From: a virus
Reading direction: 5' to 3' (one strand)
DNA: 64,000 nt
IMG/VR virus record: IMGVR_UViG_3300028571_000013
Coordinates: 61,190-125,189 of that record
Of the stretch, positions 1-7,464 are shown piece by piece. The notes under the pieces were generated by a model, which saw nothing but the letters and a program-made list of their open reading frames with translations, was not told the DNA's origin and made no database searches. The position numbers were made by a program, and so were the translations under genes. The first letter of the stretch is position 1. Each line of letters begins with the position of its first letter.

Positions 1-453
1 GTAACATCAGCTTCGGTACAAGATGCCACGACTTCAGCTAAAGGTATAGCTAGTTTTGATAGTGGAGATTTTAGTGTTTCTTCTGGCGCCGTTAGTATCA
101 AAGCTAGTGGCGTTGATAATTCTCAATTAGTTAATAGTTCTTTTACAATTGGTTCAACATTAGTTAGTCTTGGCGGAATCGCCACTTCTGTATCAGGATT
201 AACTAGTGTCTCTAGCACATCATTTGTTGGTGATTTAAGTGGTACAGCTACCAATGCCTTGAATATTGAGGTGGATGTAGCAACTAGTGGAACTAATAAT
301 CTGGTTTTTGTAAATGGTACTGACGGGAATTTAAAGCCAGTCGTTAATGATAAATTAAGAATTAATTTGAATGCTAATGAACTATTAGGCTCTTCAAATA
401 CTACCCCAACAATGACTCTCAAATACTTTATTATAGATGGTGGAATGCCATAA
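1..453 (+). CDS. Tail fibre-like protein, 3' part (5' end outside window)
   Basis: The frame is open from base 1 to the TAA at 451-453 and encodes about 150 residues; the start lies upstream of the window. The composition is Ser/Thr/Gly/Val rich, with short beta-repeat phrases such as LVNSSFTIGST, SLGGIATSVSGLTSV and FVGDLSGTATNA. These phrases are typical of the shaft of phage tail fibres and appendages in many environmental phages. The C-terminus is more globular and ends WYFIIDGG-like (YFIIDGGMP). It is the first of a row of small fibre genes on the same strand. Assignment as a fibre rests on composition and context; no receptor-binding domain can be named. Confidence 0.7.
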   Translation, partial: VTSASVQDATTSAKGIASFDSGDFSVSSGAVSIKASGVDNSQLVNSSFTIGSTLVSLGGIATSVSGLTSVSSTSFVGDLSGTATNALNIEVDVATSGTNNLVFVNGTDGNLKPVVNDKLRINLNANELLGSSNTTPTMTLKYFIIDGGMP

Positions 454-533
454 TTTATCTTCAAAGTTTTATACTTTAAACTATTGTTTTTACATAATCA
501 TAACTAAATTCCTTTTTTTGAAATAGATATAAC

Positions 534-926
534 ATGAAAAATGGTAAAGTATTTATTAAAAATGGTCAAGCTTTAATACCACCAGTTCGTTTAGAGAATG
601 GTGTTTGGGTAGCTTATGTTGATGGAGTTACGGCTACCACAACAACCACGGCCGCTCCGACCACCACCACAACAACAGCTGCGCCCACAACAACCACCAC
701 CACAACGGCCGCTCCTACGACGACTACGACAACAACCACAACAGCTGCTCCTACAACAACCACTACAACAATACCGCCTAACACATATAATGTAACCAAT
801 AATGGTTTTGGAAACTATTTAATAAATGGTAGTTCAAACCCAACACTAACCTTAACAGCGGGTCAAACATATACATTTAATATAAACGCTGCCGGCGGGT
901 GTATTAACAGTTATCATACCGTATAG
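534..926 (+). CDS. Thr-rich linker protein with a truncated beta domain
   Basis: A 130-residue protein. Residues 1-33 are a short globular start (MKNGKVFIKNG). About residues 35-82 are a mucin-like run of TTTTTAAP units encoded by ACA/ACC/ACG-rich DNA. The rest begins a known phage-type beta domain (YNVTNNGFGNYLINGSSNP, then LTAGQTYTFNINA). In proteins I know with this phrase, the domain continues with GHPF-like residues for some 40-60 more positions. Here it stops abruptly after CINSYHTV, so the C-terminus looks truncated. Thr/Ala/Pro linkers of this kind join virion modules and are candidate O-glycosylation tracts. The next gene starts 29 bases downstream. Function beyond a virion role is unknown. 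Confidence 0.6.
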   Translation: MKNGKVFIKNGQALIPPVRLENGVWVAYVDGVTATTTTTAAPTTTTTTAAPTTTTTTTAAPTTTTTTTTTAAPTTTTTTIPPNTYNVTNNGFGNYLINGSSNPTLTLTAGQTYTFNINAAGGCINSYHTV

Positions 927-955
927 TATTCATAAAAATAGGACTACTTTCCAAG

Positions 956-2917
956 ATGGCCGTAAATGATCTTATTACATTTCGCAAAGGACCAGCATCT
1001 CAATGGATATCGGTCAATCCCGTATTAGCTAGTGGTGAGCCAGGATATGATTTAACAAATAGTATTCTTAAGATAGGGGATGGAGTTTCAAATTGGGTAG
1101 CTCTTAGTGGAATTGGGTCAACAAGCGTTGGCGGGTCATCATCTTCCTCTGTTGGAGTTAGAGGAACAATAAGCACAACGGGCACATTGAGCAGCTTCTC
1201 TGTATCAGGAGGTTACTCCCCTGGGTATTTAGATTTGTTTCAGAATGGCGTGAAACTATTAAATAACAGCGATTTTATAGCAACTAACGGTACTTCAGTC
1301 ACACTAACTAATAGTGTACCATCTGGAACAGTATTAGAGTATATTAGTTTGGGAACCTCAGTATCCTCCTCTGATTATACTAAATTAGATAGTATTAGTT
1401 CATCTTTTAATGGATCGTCTACGTCATTCGGATTAGCAGTTAGTGGAACACCATATTATCCTGTTAGTGCTAATACTTTGGGGATTTATGTGGGCGGCGT
1501 TGCTCAAGAACCCATTTCTTCATATAGTGTTAGCGGATCTAATATAATTTTTACTGAAGCTCCAGCTAGTGGTTTAACTTTCTGGGGAGTTGGCTATGGA
1601 ACAACAGCTGTGGCCACTTTGAATGGTATAGCTCCAGGCTCAGTATCGTCTCCAGCCATTAGTTCATCAAATGATCTGAGTACAGGGTTTTATTTTCCAT
1701 CTAGTGGATCATTAGCAATAGCTAGTTCTGGAGTTGATAGATTTAAGATTGATAATAAAGGAGATATTTTTGTTGGTGGAGAAAATATTAATAGTTTAAG
1801 ATATTTAGACATTAATAATATTAACTCTGGTTCAAATGCTGGAAGTATTTTAAGACTTATTACTGCTAATGTTTCTGGTGTGAGTAATGTCTCAGCAGAT
1901 ATTATTAAACGTAAAAATGGTCAATTTTCTATCAACAACAGCGAAACAGACTCTGCTGCTTTTACAAGTTTTGATGTTGGTAATTCAGAACACTTACGAA
2001 TAACGTCTTCAGGAAATGTTGGAATTGGCACCACGACACCAACAACTAAGCTTCATGTTGTGGGTGGTATTAGTGCTACTAGTGGTAATTTTACTAATAC
2101 TTTACAAGTTAATAATGTTAATGTTAGCGTTAGTGGTCATACCCATACATCTTCTGATATAACTAATTTTAATACTAGTGTTAGTGGTTTATTACCAATT
2201 ACTAATATAATTGCTGGAAGTGGAATTAATGTTGCTATTAGTGGAACAACAGCTATTATAACTGGTGATGATATTAGGTGGAATTTTTTATTACCGTCCG
2301 CGCCTACGGCCTTGACCGCAACTGTCGGAAACGCGCAAGTATCGCTGACGTGGACGGCACCGACCGGCGTGATTGCTCAGGCGCCGATCACGGACTACGT
2401 TGTTCAGTTCAGCAGTAACTCTGGATCGTCATGGACTACGTTCAGCGACGGAACATCCACGGCGACGAGTGCCACCGTGACGGGGCTGACAAACGGCACG
2501 GCGCATGTGTTCCGAGTCGCGGGCATCAACGGGATCGGCACTGGGGCGTATAGCACGGCGAGTGCTGCGGTGACGCCATTTGTTCCGGCACCCGTAACAC
2601 TAAGCACTCCGTTTGGTGCTGTCACTGGCAACGGCACAGTAGGCTCCAAGTGGGCGTGGCAGTCTGGTTCTAGTGGCGCTACCGACGGAGGCTTCAAACT
2701 GCTGACAGTTAATGATTCAATTACGTTGCAGGCAACGCTCAGTCAGACAGGAGGCGGAAACTGCGACAACGGCGAGGCCTTGAGCCTTGTGATTTACTCC
2801 GCATCAAATGTTCGCGTCAGAATAATGTCTGCAAACCCTGAGTCTCTCACGGCAGGACAATACATTGCTATGGAACTACAATGCGCACACGGGCGGGCGG
2901 AGGTGTGGAGTGTTTAG
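956..2917 (+). CDS. Tail fibre with Mtd-like N-terminus and fibronectin type III segment
   Basis: A 653-residue fibre. Residues 1-50 (ITFRKGPASQW, GEPGYDL, LKIGDGVSNW) match the N-terminal attachment domain of phage adhesins related to the Bordetella phage major tropism determinant. The middle is Ser/Gly/Val-rich beta shaft, then a VGIGTTTPTTKLHV trimerisation-type segment and a SGHTHTSSDI phrase. From about residue 436 (GDDIRWNF) the sequence changes to a fibronectin type III domain (PTALTATVGNAQVSLTW, ITDYVVQFSSN, ATVTGLTNGTAHVFRV) followed by a beta domain of unknown fold. This C-terminal part is GC-rich, unlike the AT-rich 5' part, and belongs to a 1.1-kb direct repeat, so it looks acquired. 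It probably sits at the tail tip or baseplate and contacts the host. Confidence 0.75.
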   Translation: MAVNDLITFRKGPASQWISVNPVLASGEPGYDLTNSILKIGDGVSNWVALSGIGSTSVGGSSSSSVGVRGTISTTGTLSSFSVSGGYSPGYLDLFQNGVKLLNNSDFIATNGTSVTLTNSVPSGTVLEYISLGTSVSSSDYTKLDSISSSFNGSSTSFGLAVSGTPYYPVSANTLGIYVGGVAQEPISSYSVSGSNIIFTEAPASGLTFWGVGYGTTAVATLNGIAPGSVSSPAISSSNDLSTGFYFPSSGSLAIASSGVDRFKIDNKGDIFVGGENINSLRYLDINNINSGSNAGSILRLITANVSGVSNVSADIIKRKNGQFSINNSETDSAAFTSFDVGNSEHLRITSSGNVGIGTTTPTTKLHVVGGISATSGNFTNTLQVNNVNVSVSGHTHTSSDITNFNTSVSGLLPITNIIAGSGINVAISGTTAIITGDDIRWNFLLPSAPTALTATVGNAQVSLTWTAPTGVIAQAPITDYVVQFSSNSGSSWTTFSDGTSTATSATVTGLTNGTAHVFRVAGINGIGTGAYSTASAAVTPFVPAPVTLSTPFGAVTGNGTVGSKWAWQSGSSGATDGGFKLLTVNDSITLQATLSQTGGGNCDNGEALSLVIYSASNVRVRIMSANPESLTAGQYIAMELQCAHGRAEVWSV

Positions 2918-3352
2918 TCATATCTTACTACCTCCCAAGCCGACCAGTTTTCTTCCTCGCGGGAGTAACGTTATGCTTGAGTTCCCACCGACGCAGGATG
3001 TTGCAACAGCCGAACATGGTTTGTTCGGCGCTGTTGTTGGAAAAGACCTATATGGCAGCACCTGTACAAATGCGATTTGGTATCCTCCGGGCGGGTTCAT
3101 GAGTTGGCACACGAATAGCAACAACCCCGGACGCAGACTTTACGCGGCATGGAGCGAAACCGGCGACAGCGGTATGAGGTGGTACAGAGACGGAGAGGTT
3201 GTTGACGACCCCGACCAGCCGGGATGGAACGTCAGGATTTTCGAAACGCCTCAGTGGCACATGGTATATGCGAACTGCTGGCGGTTTAGTGTTGGGTGGA
3301 AAGTAGATTAGATAGGTGTATTATTAGGTATTAGAAAGTCATTATTATGTCA
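2262..3352 (+). repeat. Direct repeat copy A (1,091 bp, GC-rich fibre module)
   Basis: This block is repeated at 3500-4590 with a constant offset of 1,238 bases. I found one difference, A at 2359 versus C at 3597, which is synonymous (GCA/GCC, Ala). Similarity continues imperfectly for about 30 bases beyond 3352. The unit holds the fibronectin-type C-terminus of a fibre, a downstream oxygenase-like ORF, and the start of a following short fibre gene. Its G+C is clearly higher than that of the flanking DNA. Confidence 0.95.
2973..3311 (+). CDS. 2OG-Fe(II) oxygenase-like small protein, copy A
   Basis: A protein of about 112 residues. I chose ATG 2973 because GGGAG lies seven bases upstream; the frame is open back to 2865, overlapping the end of the fibre gene in another frame. 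Visible motifs are PPGGFMSWHTNSNNPGRRLY and, near the C-terminus, ETPQWHMVYANCWRFSVGW. This order (His-x-Asn, a distal His, then Arg about ten residues on) resembles the HxD...H...R arrangement of 2-oxoglutarate/Fe(II) dioxygenases, with Asn for the usual Asp. I recall similar small proteins in phages, sometimes next to fibre genes. Target unknown; hydroxylation of virion protein or nucleic acid is speculation. An identical copy lies at 4211-4549. Confidence 0.5.
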   Translation: MLEFPPTQDVATAEHGLFGAVVGKDLYGSTCTNAIWYPPGGFMSWHTNSNNPGRRLYAAWSETGDSGMRWYRDGEVVDDPDQPGWNVRIFETPQWHMVYANCWRFSVGWKVD

Positions 3353-3397
3353 TTATCATATAACAATTCAATCTTAGCTCAAAAAGACACCGAGTGA
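3347..3397 (+). pseudogene. Truncated start of a short fibre gene (16 codons)
   Basis: ATG 3347 opens MSLSYNNSILAQ and then runs into KDTE and a TGA at 3395-3397. The same N-terminus begins the intact short fibre gene at 4585. The copy here is cut off just after the end of repeat copy A, where unique sequence begins, so it looks like a by-product of the duplication. It is probably not a functional protein. Confidence 0.6.
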
Positions 3398-3465
3398 AGA
3401 TATACTATCAGCGTAATAATAGTTCCAACATAGCCATTTCTGATTATAGTACTTAAGGAATAATT

Positions 3466-4155
3466 ATGCCTCTTTCAAGAATACAAACAACTTTATTGTC
3501 TGGTGATGATATTAGGTGGAATTTTTTATTACCGTCCGCGCCTACGGCCTTGACCGCAACTGTCGGAAACGCGCAAGTATCGCTGACGTGGACGGCCCCG
3601 ACCGGCGTGATTGCTCAGGCGCCGATCACGGACTACGTTGTTCAGTTCAGCAGTAACTCTGGATCGTCATGGACTACGTTCAGCGACGGAACATCCACGG
3701 CGACGAGTGCCACCGTGACGGGGCTGACAAACGGCACGGCGCATGTGTTCCGAGTCGCGGGCATCAACGGGATCGGCACTGGGGCGTATAGCACGGCGAG
3801 TGCTGCGGTGACGCCATTTGTTCCGGCACCCGTAACACTAAGCACTCCGTTTGGTGCTGTCACTGGCAACGGCACAGTAGGCTCCAAGTGGGCGTGGCAG
3901 TCTGGTTCTAGTGGCGCTACCGACGGAGGCTTCAAACTGCTGACAGTTAATGATTCAATTACGTTGCAGGCAACGCTCAGTCAGACAGGAGGCGGAAACT
4001 GCGACAACGGCGAGGCCTTGAGCCTTGTGATTTACTCCGCATCAAATGTTCGCGTCAGAATAATGTCTGCAAACCCTGAGTCTCTCACGGCAGGACAATA
4101 CATTGCTATGGAACTACAATGCGCACACGGGCGGGCGGAGGTGTGGAGTGTTTAG
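3466..4155 (+). CDS. Short fibre with fibronectin type III segment
   Basis: A 229-residue protein. The start ATG 3466 is preceded by AAGGAAT. Only the first 12 residues (MPLSRIQTTLLS) are unique. From GDDIRWNF on, it is the same fibronectin type III plus beta domain as the C-terminus of the 956-2917 fibre, because it lies in repeat copy B. MPLSRIQTT is a common start of small phage fibre proteins, so an existing fibre start seems to have been fused to the incoming module at a short shared sequence (CTGGTGATGAT). The stop overlaps the next oxygenase-like frame exactly as in copy A. Likely a minor tail appendage. Confidence 0.65.
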   Translation: MPLSRIQTTLLSGDDIRWNFLLPSAPTALTATVGNAQVSLTWTAPTGVIAQAPITDYVVQFSSNSGSSWTTFSDGTSTATSATVTGLTNGTAHVFRVAGINGIGTGAYSTASAAVTPFVPAPVTLSTPFGAVTGNGTVGSKWAWQSGSSGATDGGFKLLTVNDSITLQATLSQTGGGNCDNGEALSLVIYSASNVRVRIMSANPESLTAGQYIAMELQCAHGRAEVWSV

Positions 4156-4590
4156 TCATATCTTACTACCTCCCAAGCCGACCAGTTTTCTTCCTCGCGG
4201 GAGTAACGTTATGCTTGAGTTCCCACCGACGCAGGATGTTGCAACAGCCGAACATGGTTTGTTCGGCGCTGTTGTTGGAAAAGACCTATATGGCAGCACC
4301 TGTACAAATGCGATTTGGTATCCTCCGGGCGGGTTCATGAGTTGGCACACGAATAGCAACAACCCCGGACGCAGACTTTACGCGGCATGGAGCGAAACCG
4401 GCGACAGCGGTATGAGGTGGTACAGAGACGGAGAGGTTGTTGACGACCCCGACCAGCCGGGATGGAACGTCAGGATTTTCGAAACGCCTCAGTGGCACAT
4501 GGTATATGCGAACTGCTGGCGGTTTAGTGTTGGGTGGAAAGTAGATTAGATAGGTGTATTATTAGGTATTAGAAAGTCATTATTATGTCA
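3500..4590 (+). repeat. Direct repeat copy B (1,091 bp, GC-rich fibre module)
   Basis: Second copy of the block at 2262-3352, one mismatch seen (3597). Between the copies lie only about 150 bases of AT-rich DNA carrying the truncated fibre start at 3347 and the new start at 3466. Near-identity over 1.1 kb implies a very recent duplication, gene conversion, or an assembly duplication. Confidence 0.95.
4211..4549 (+). CDS. 2OG-Fe(II) oxygenase-like small protein, copy B
   Basis: Identical in protein sequence to the ORF at 2973-3311, since it lies inside the second copy of the direct repeat. The same GGGAG ribosome binding site precedes ATG 4211. It keeps the WHTNSNNPGRR motif and the distal WHMVYANCWRF segment. 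Two identical copies in tandem fibre units suggest that fibre and oxygenase-like gene move together as a module. It follows the short fibre at 3466-4155 and is followed 36 bases later by another short fibre gene. Confidence 0.5.
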   Translation: MLEFPPTQDVATAEHGLFGAVVGKDLYGSTCTNAIWYPPGGFMSWHTNSNNPGRRLYAAWSETGDSGMRWYRDGEVVDDPDQPGWNVRIFETPQWHMVYANCWRFSVGWKVD

Positions 4591-4785
4591 CTATCATATA
4601 ACAACTCAATACTAGCTCAAACTATTAGTGTTAGTGGATCTAATACTAATGTTAGTGGAGTTTTAACTGCTACTAGTGGAAATTTTACTAATAATTTGTC
4701 TATTGGAACCAATTCTTTGACAACAACTAACACACTTAATATAATAAATAGTTCAAATCTTTATTTATGGTCTAATTTCAGATAG
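4585..4785 (+). CDS. Short fibre-like protein
   Basis: A 66-residue protein starting MSLSYNNSILAQTISVSG. It consists almost entirely of fibre-shaft style repeats (VSGSNTNVSGV, LTATSGNFTNNLS, also seen in the fibre at 956-2917 as ISATSGNFTNTL). There is no recognisable C-terminal domain. Its start is duplicated in truncated form at 3347. It may be a remnant of a longer fibre or a very short appendage. The next gene follows after nine bases with a GGAG site. Confidence 0.5.
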   Translation: MSLSYNNSILAQTISVSGSNTNVSGVLTATSGNFTNNLSIGTNSLTTTNTLNIINSSNLYLWSNFR

Positions 4786-4794
4786 GAGATTATC

Positions 4795-5178
4795 ATGGCA
4801 GCTAGTCCAGTTTTCGCAGTTACTCCAAGAATAGGAAACGTATCAATAGCTACTGCTGAAGCTAGTTATACAGCACCAACAAATTTTGGAACTTTAATAA
4901 CAGGAGCAGCAACAGGAACACGAATAGCAGAAATAGTAGTAAAGATGGCCGCAACTAGTGCTGCTGCTATTGTTAGAATATTTTTATATGATGGTACCAC
5001 ATACTGGCATTTTGACGAAATAACAGTTACCGCAGCCACAGGATCAGCAACTGTTCAACAAAACAGAGTATCTACTACGTATAATAATCTAATACTACCA
5101 AGTGCGTCATGGTCAGTAAGAGTAACAACATCAGTATCTCAGGTTACTCATGTTACAGCCTTAGGAGCAGATCTATAA
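4795..5178 (+). CDS. Small beta-rich virion protein
   Basis: A 127-residue protein with a plausible single beta-sandwich domain. Segments in order: SIATAEASYTAP, LITGAATGTRIAEIVVKMAAT, AIVRIFLYDG, EITVTAATGSATVQ, NNLILPSASWSVRVTT. This order (gas/tail-appendage style small beta proteins with IVRIFLYDGT) recurs in structural regions of environmental phages, but I know no assigned function. GGAG precedes ATG 4795. Its stop overlaps the next start in TAATG at 5176-5180, so the two are translationally coupled. A decoration or adhesin-associated role is an inference from position. Confidence 0.6.
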   Translation: MAASPVFAVTPRIGNVSIATAEASYTAPTNFGTLITGAATGTRIAEIVVKMAATSAAAIVRIFLYDGTTYWHFDEITVTAATGSATVQQNRVSTTYNNLILPSASWSVRVTTSVSQVTHVTALGADL

Positions 5179-6044
5179 TGAATCAAGGTATTTATGCAAT
5201 TGGAAGTGCCACAATAGCTTCGGTACCATATGGCGTTAATGGTATTCCTCTACCCTCTATTATTTCAGTATTGGTTGTTGGTGGTGGAGGAGGTGGCGGA
5301 GGTGGATTATTTTCCGGAAATCCAAATTTTCGTGGAGCGGCTGGAGGAGCAGGAGGTTTTATAGAATCTTTGTATATAATATCTTTGGGAACTAGCTATA
5401 CAGTAACTATCGGGGCTGGGGGTTCCGGTTCGCATGCAACAGGATTAAAGGGAGGCGACAGCTTATTCTCAACTTTTACTGCTGTTGGAGGTGGTGGTGG
5501 TGGAGGCTTTTATTATAGTGCCAATGGTAATACTCCATCATATTGGAACTCATCAATGGGTGGTATAGGTGGCTCTGGCGGAGGAGCAGCAATAACTGGA
5601 AATATGCCTGTTGCAAATTCTATAGGAGGAAGAGCAATATTAGGACAAGGAAATGTTGGAGGAAGTGGTTTTTACAGTGCTACTGGTCCAGTTCATTTTG
5701 TTGGTGGTGCGGGAGGGGCTGGTAGTGCTGGTGGAAATGCATCTTCTGGTGGTAACGGCACGGCGGGGACTGGCAAGGCATCAACATTAAATAACGTTAC
5801 ATATGCGGCTGGCGGAAGTTTGTCCTCTGGAGCTAACGCAAGTGTTAATACAGGTAACGGAGGAAACAATAATGGATCAACCACTTTTAATGGAACAAAC
5901 GGAGGTTCTGGTGTTATCGTTGTAAGATTTAACAACGCTCTAAACATTAGATTAGGTGTTGGCTTGACATATGCCTCAATAATATCTGGCTCAGACAGGA
6001 TTATTACAATCACAGCAGGAACAGGTACTGTTACTTTTTTTTAA
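5178..6044 (+). CDS. Glycine-rich tail tip adhesin-like protein
   Basis: A 288-residue protein. I chose ATG 5178, which overlaps the previous stop, rather than an upstream start in the same frame at 5109 that lies deep inside the neighbour. After about 25 residues come many Gly-rich runs (VVGGGGGGGGG, GGAGGF, GGGGGGGF, GGAGGAGSAGG) broken by short beta strands (YTVTIGAGGSG, SGVIVVRFNN). This is the Gly-rich domain often seen in phage receptor-binding proteins and in bacterial surface proteins, where runs form polyglycine sandwiches as in T2/T6-type gp38 adhesins. That fits a host-binding role at the fibre tip. The C-terminus ends in a short beta tail (ITAGTGTVTFF). Confidence 0.65.
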   Translation: MNQGIYAIGSATIASVPYGVNGIPLPSIISVLVVGGGGGGGGGLFSGNPNFRGAAGGAGGFIESLYIISLGTSYTVTIGAGGSGSHATGLKGGDSLFSTFTAVGGGGGGGFYYSANGNTPSYWNSSMGGIGGSGGGAAITGNMPVANSIGGRAILGQGNVGGSGFYSATGPVHFVGGAGGAGSAGGNASSGGNGTAGTGKASTLNNVTYAAGGSLSSGANASVNTGNGGNNNGSTTFNGTNGGSGVIVVRFNNALNIRLGVGLTYASIISGSDRIITITAGTGTVTFF

Positions 6045-6055
6045 AGGATTACTAC

Positions 6056-6370
6056 ATGGCACATTATGCATTTTTAGACGAAAATAATATTGTTAGTGAA
6101 GTTATAGTTGGTAAAAATGAAAATGAAGATGGTATTGATTGGGAAAAATACTATGGAGAATTTAGAGGACAAACTTGTAAACGAACTTCATATAATACGG
6201 TTGGCGGAGTTCACAACAATGGCGGAGTTCCATATAGAAAAAATTATGCGGGGATAGGTTATCTTTTTAGAGAAGACATAAATGCTCCAGAAGGAGCTTT
6301 TGTTGCACCTTGTCTCGGAGATGATTATGTTTTAGACGAAAATACTGGACTGTGGATAATTAAAAGTTAA
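6056..6370 (+). CDS. Conserved phage virion-region protein
   Basis: A 104-residue protein with the recognisable pattern AHYAFLDENNIVSEVIVG, FRGQTCKRTSYNTVGGVH, GVPYRKNYAGIGY and LDENTGLWI. Proteins with this exact order of motifs are very common next to fibre or neck genes of marine and freshwater phages (cyanophages, pelagiphages). Their function is not known to me. The protein is soluble, without signal peptide or membrane segment. It starts 11 bases after the adhesin gene with AAAGGA. Its stop is followed by a 63-base gap holding a GGTGTATTA motif, so it probably ends the fibre cluster. Confidence 0.65.
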   Translation: MAHYAFLDENNIVSEVIVGKNENEDGIDWEKYYGEFRGQTCKRTSYNTVGGVHNNGGVPYRKNYAGIGYLFREDINAPEGAFVAPCLGDDYVLDENTGLWIIKS

Positions 6371-6433
6371 CTAGTCAATATAAGGTGTATTAAAGTATTA
6401 GATATTCCTATATAATTTAAAAGGGGTCAAAAT

Positions 6434-6964
6434 ATGAGCTGGCAAGCAGAAATACCCATTATTGTAAGAACCCTTATTAATGACTTGGATCAAAATAATC
6501 AAAATTACTCGGACGAAAGACTTCTGCAAGTCATAGCCGTAGCAGCTAAATATGTTCAGTTTGATATATCTTTAGAAAGTAATTATATAATTGATGTTGT
6601 TAATTTAAATATATCTCCAGATCCCACAGCGAATGATGATAGTCTTTTTATTAGTCTAACCGGTCTCAGGGCTGCTTGCATTATTGATCAAAGTGCTCTT
6701 AGAACCAAAGCAGCATTAGAAGGAATAAGAGCATCTTTAGGTCCAGCGCAATTATCTGTTGCTGGTAGTCTTGCTGGCTTTGACTTAATTTTAGAGAAGG
6801 GTCCGTGTGCTGCTTATAAAGAATTTATAGCCTATTGGGATGTTAAAGAAGCAACTGCTGTTAGGGCGATTCTCAGTCCGTTTGCTGGAAATAAATTTGA
6901 TCCAACTTATTTACAGTCTTCGGATCTACCAGCCAGAAGCACAAGAGATGGATTTTACTCATGA
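6434..6964 (+). CDS. Putative head-tail connector/neck protein
   Basis: A 176-residue, mostly helical protein. The phrases IPIIVRTLINDLDQNNQNYSDE, LLQVIAVAAKYVQFD and FISLTGLRAACIIDQSALR look like the gp6-type head-tail connector proteins, which begin with a short helix pair and a YSDERL-like motif. It begins the tail gene order (connector, neck, completion, tube). AGGGG precedes ATG 6434. It overlaps the next gene by four bases (ATGA at 6961). Assignment is by pattern and gene order, so the exact neck role is uncertain. Confidence 0.5.
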   Translation: MSWQAEIPIIVRTLINDLDQNNQNYSDERLLQVIAVAAKYVQFDISLESNYIIDVVNLNISPDPTANDDSLFISLTGLRAACIIDQSALRTKAALEGIRASLGPAQLSVAGSLAGFDLILEKGPCAAYKEFIAYWDVKEATAVRAILSPFAGNKFDPTYLQSSDLPARSTRDGFYS

Positions 6965-7464
6965 ATTTAGATTTAACACCATTTAAAGCCCTTTATAACG
7001 ATGCTATAGATAATCTATTATCAAGCACAGGACTGACCACCCCATGTAAACTTATATTTGAGTCTACTAAATTACAGCAATGTCCTAATTGTATTTATGA
7101 TACTATTACTAAAAAATCATCCAATAGATATAAATCTGGTGGACCGATTAATTTTAGCAATGGCCAAGCATGTCCTTATTGTCTTGGAGTGGGCACAACA
7201 TCTAATTCGCTAGCAGAAGAGTCCGTATACTTTGCTTTAATAATAAACTCTAAAAATTTTCTTGGAACAGTAAATACCCCAGACATAGTTGCCCAAACAA
7301 TTTGTAATATAGATTATCTATCTAAAATACGTCAATGTTCGAAAATTATTTTTAATACTGATATAGCTGGCCTTAGTAATAATATTTTTATTAGAAGTAA
7401 TGAGCCACAACCAGTGGGTCTCGGAGATAATCGATATATTTTTACTAATTGGAAAAGACCATGA
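6961..7464 (+). CDS. Zinc-ribbon neck-region protein
   Basis: A 167-residue protein with two pairs of cysteines, CPNC at about residue 40 and CPYC at about residue 72, separated by a KSSNRYKSGGP loop. This is a four-Cys zinc site. Small proteins with this spacing lie between connector and tail genes in many environmental phages. The remainder is beta-rich (VYFALIINSKNFLG, IIFNTDIAG). It overlaps both neighbours by four bases, so it is co-translated with the neck genes. A structural role in head or neck completion is inferred from position only. Confidence 0.55.
   Translation: MNLDLTPFKALYNDAIDNLLSSTGLTTPCKLIFESTKLQQCPNCIYDTITKKSSNRYKSGGPINFSNGQACPYCLGVGTTSNSLAEESVYFALIINSKNFLGTVNTPDIVAQTICNIDYLSKIRQCSKIIFNTDIAGLSNNIFIRSNEPQPVGLGDNRYIFTNWKRP

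Noticed and set aside
640-780. CRISPR-like or satellite repeats in the ACA/ACC-rich stretch
   Set aside because: The repeat is in frame and codes for Thr/Ala/Pro linker units, without unique spacers.
2404-3935. Identical antisense ORFs at 2404-2697 and 3642-3935
   Set aside because: They are shadows of the duplicated GC-rich fibre module; GC-rich coding DNA leaves long antisense frames open, and there is no ribosome site.
2262-4590. Template/variable repeat pair of a diversity-generating retroelement (suggested by the Mtd-like fibre start)
   Set aside because: The two copies are essentially identical with no adenine-specific changes, both are coding, and no reverse transcriptase is present in the window.
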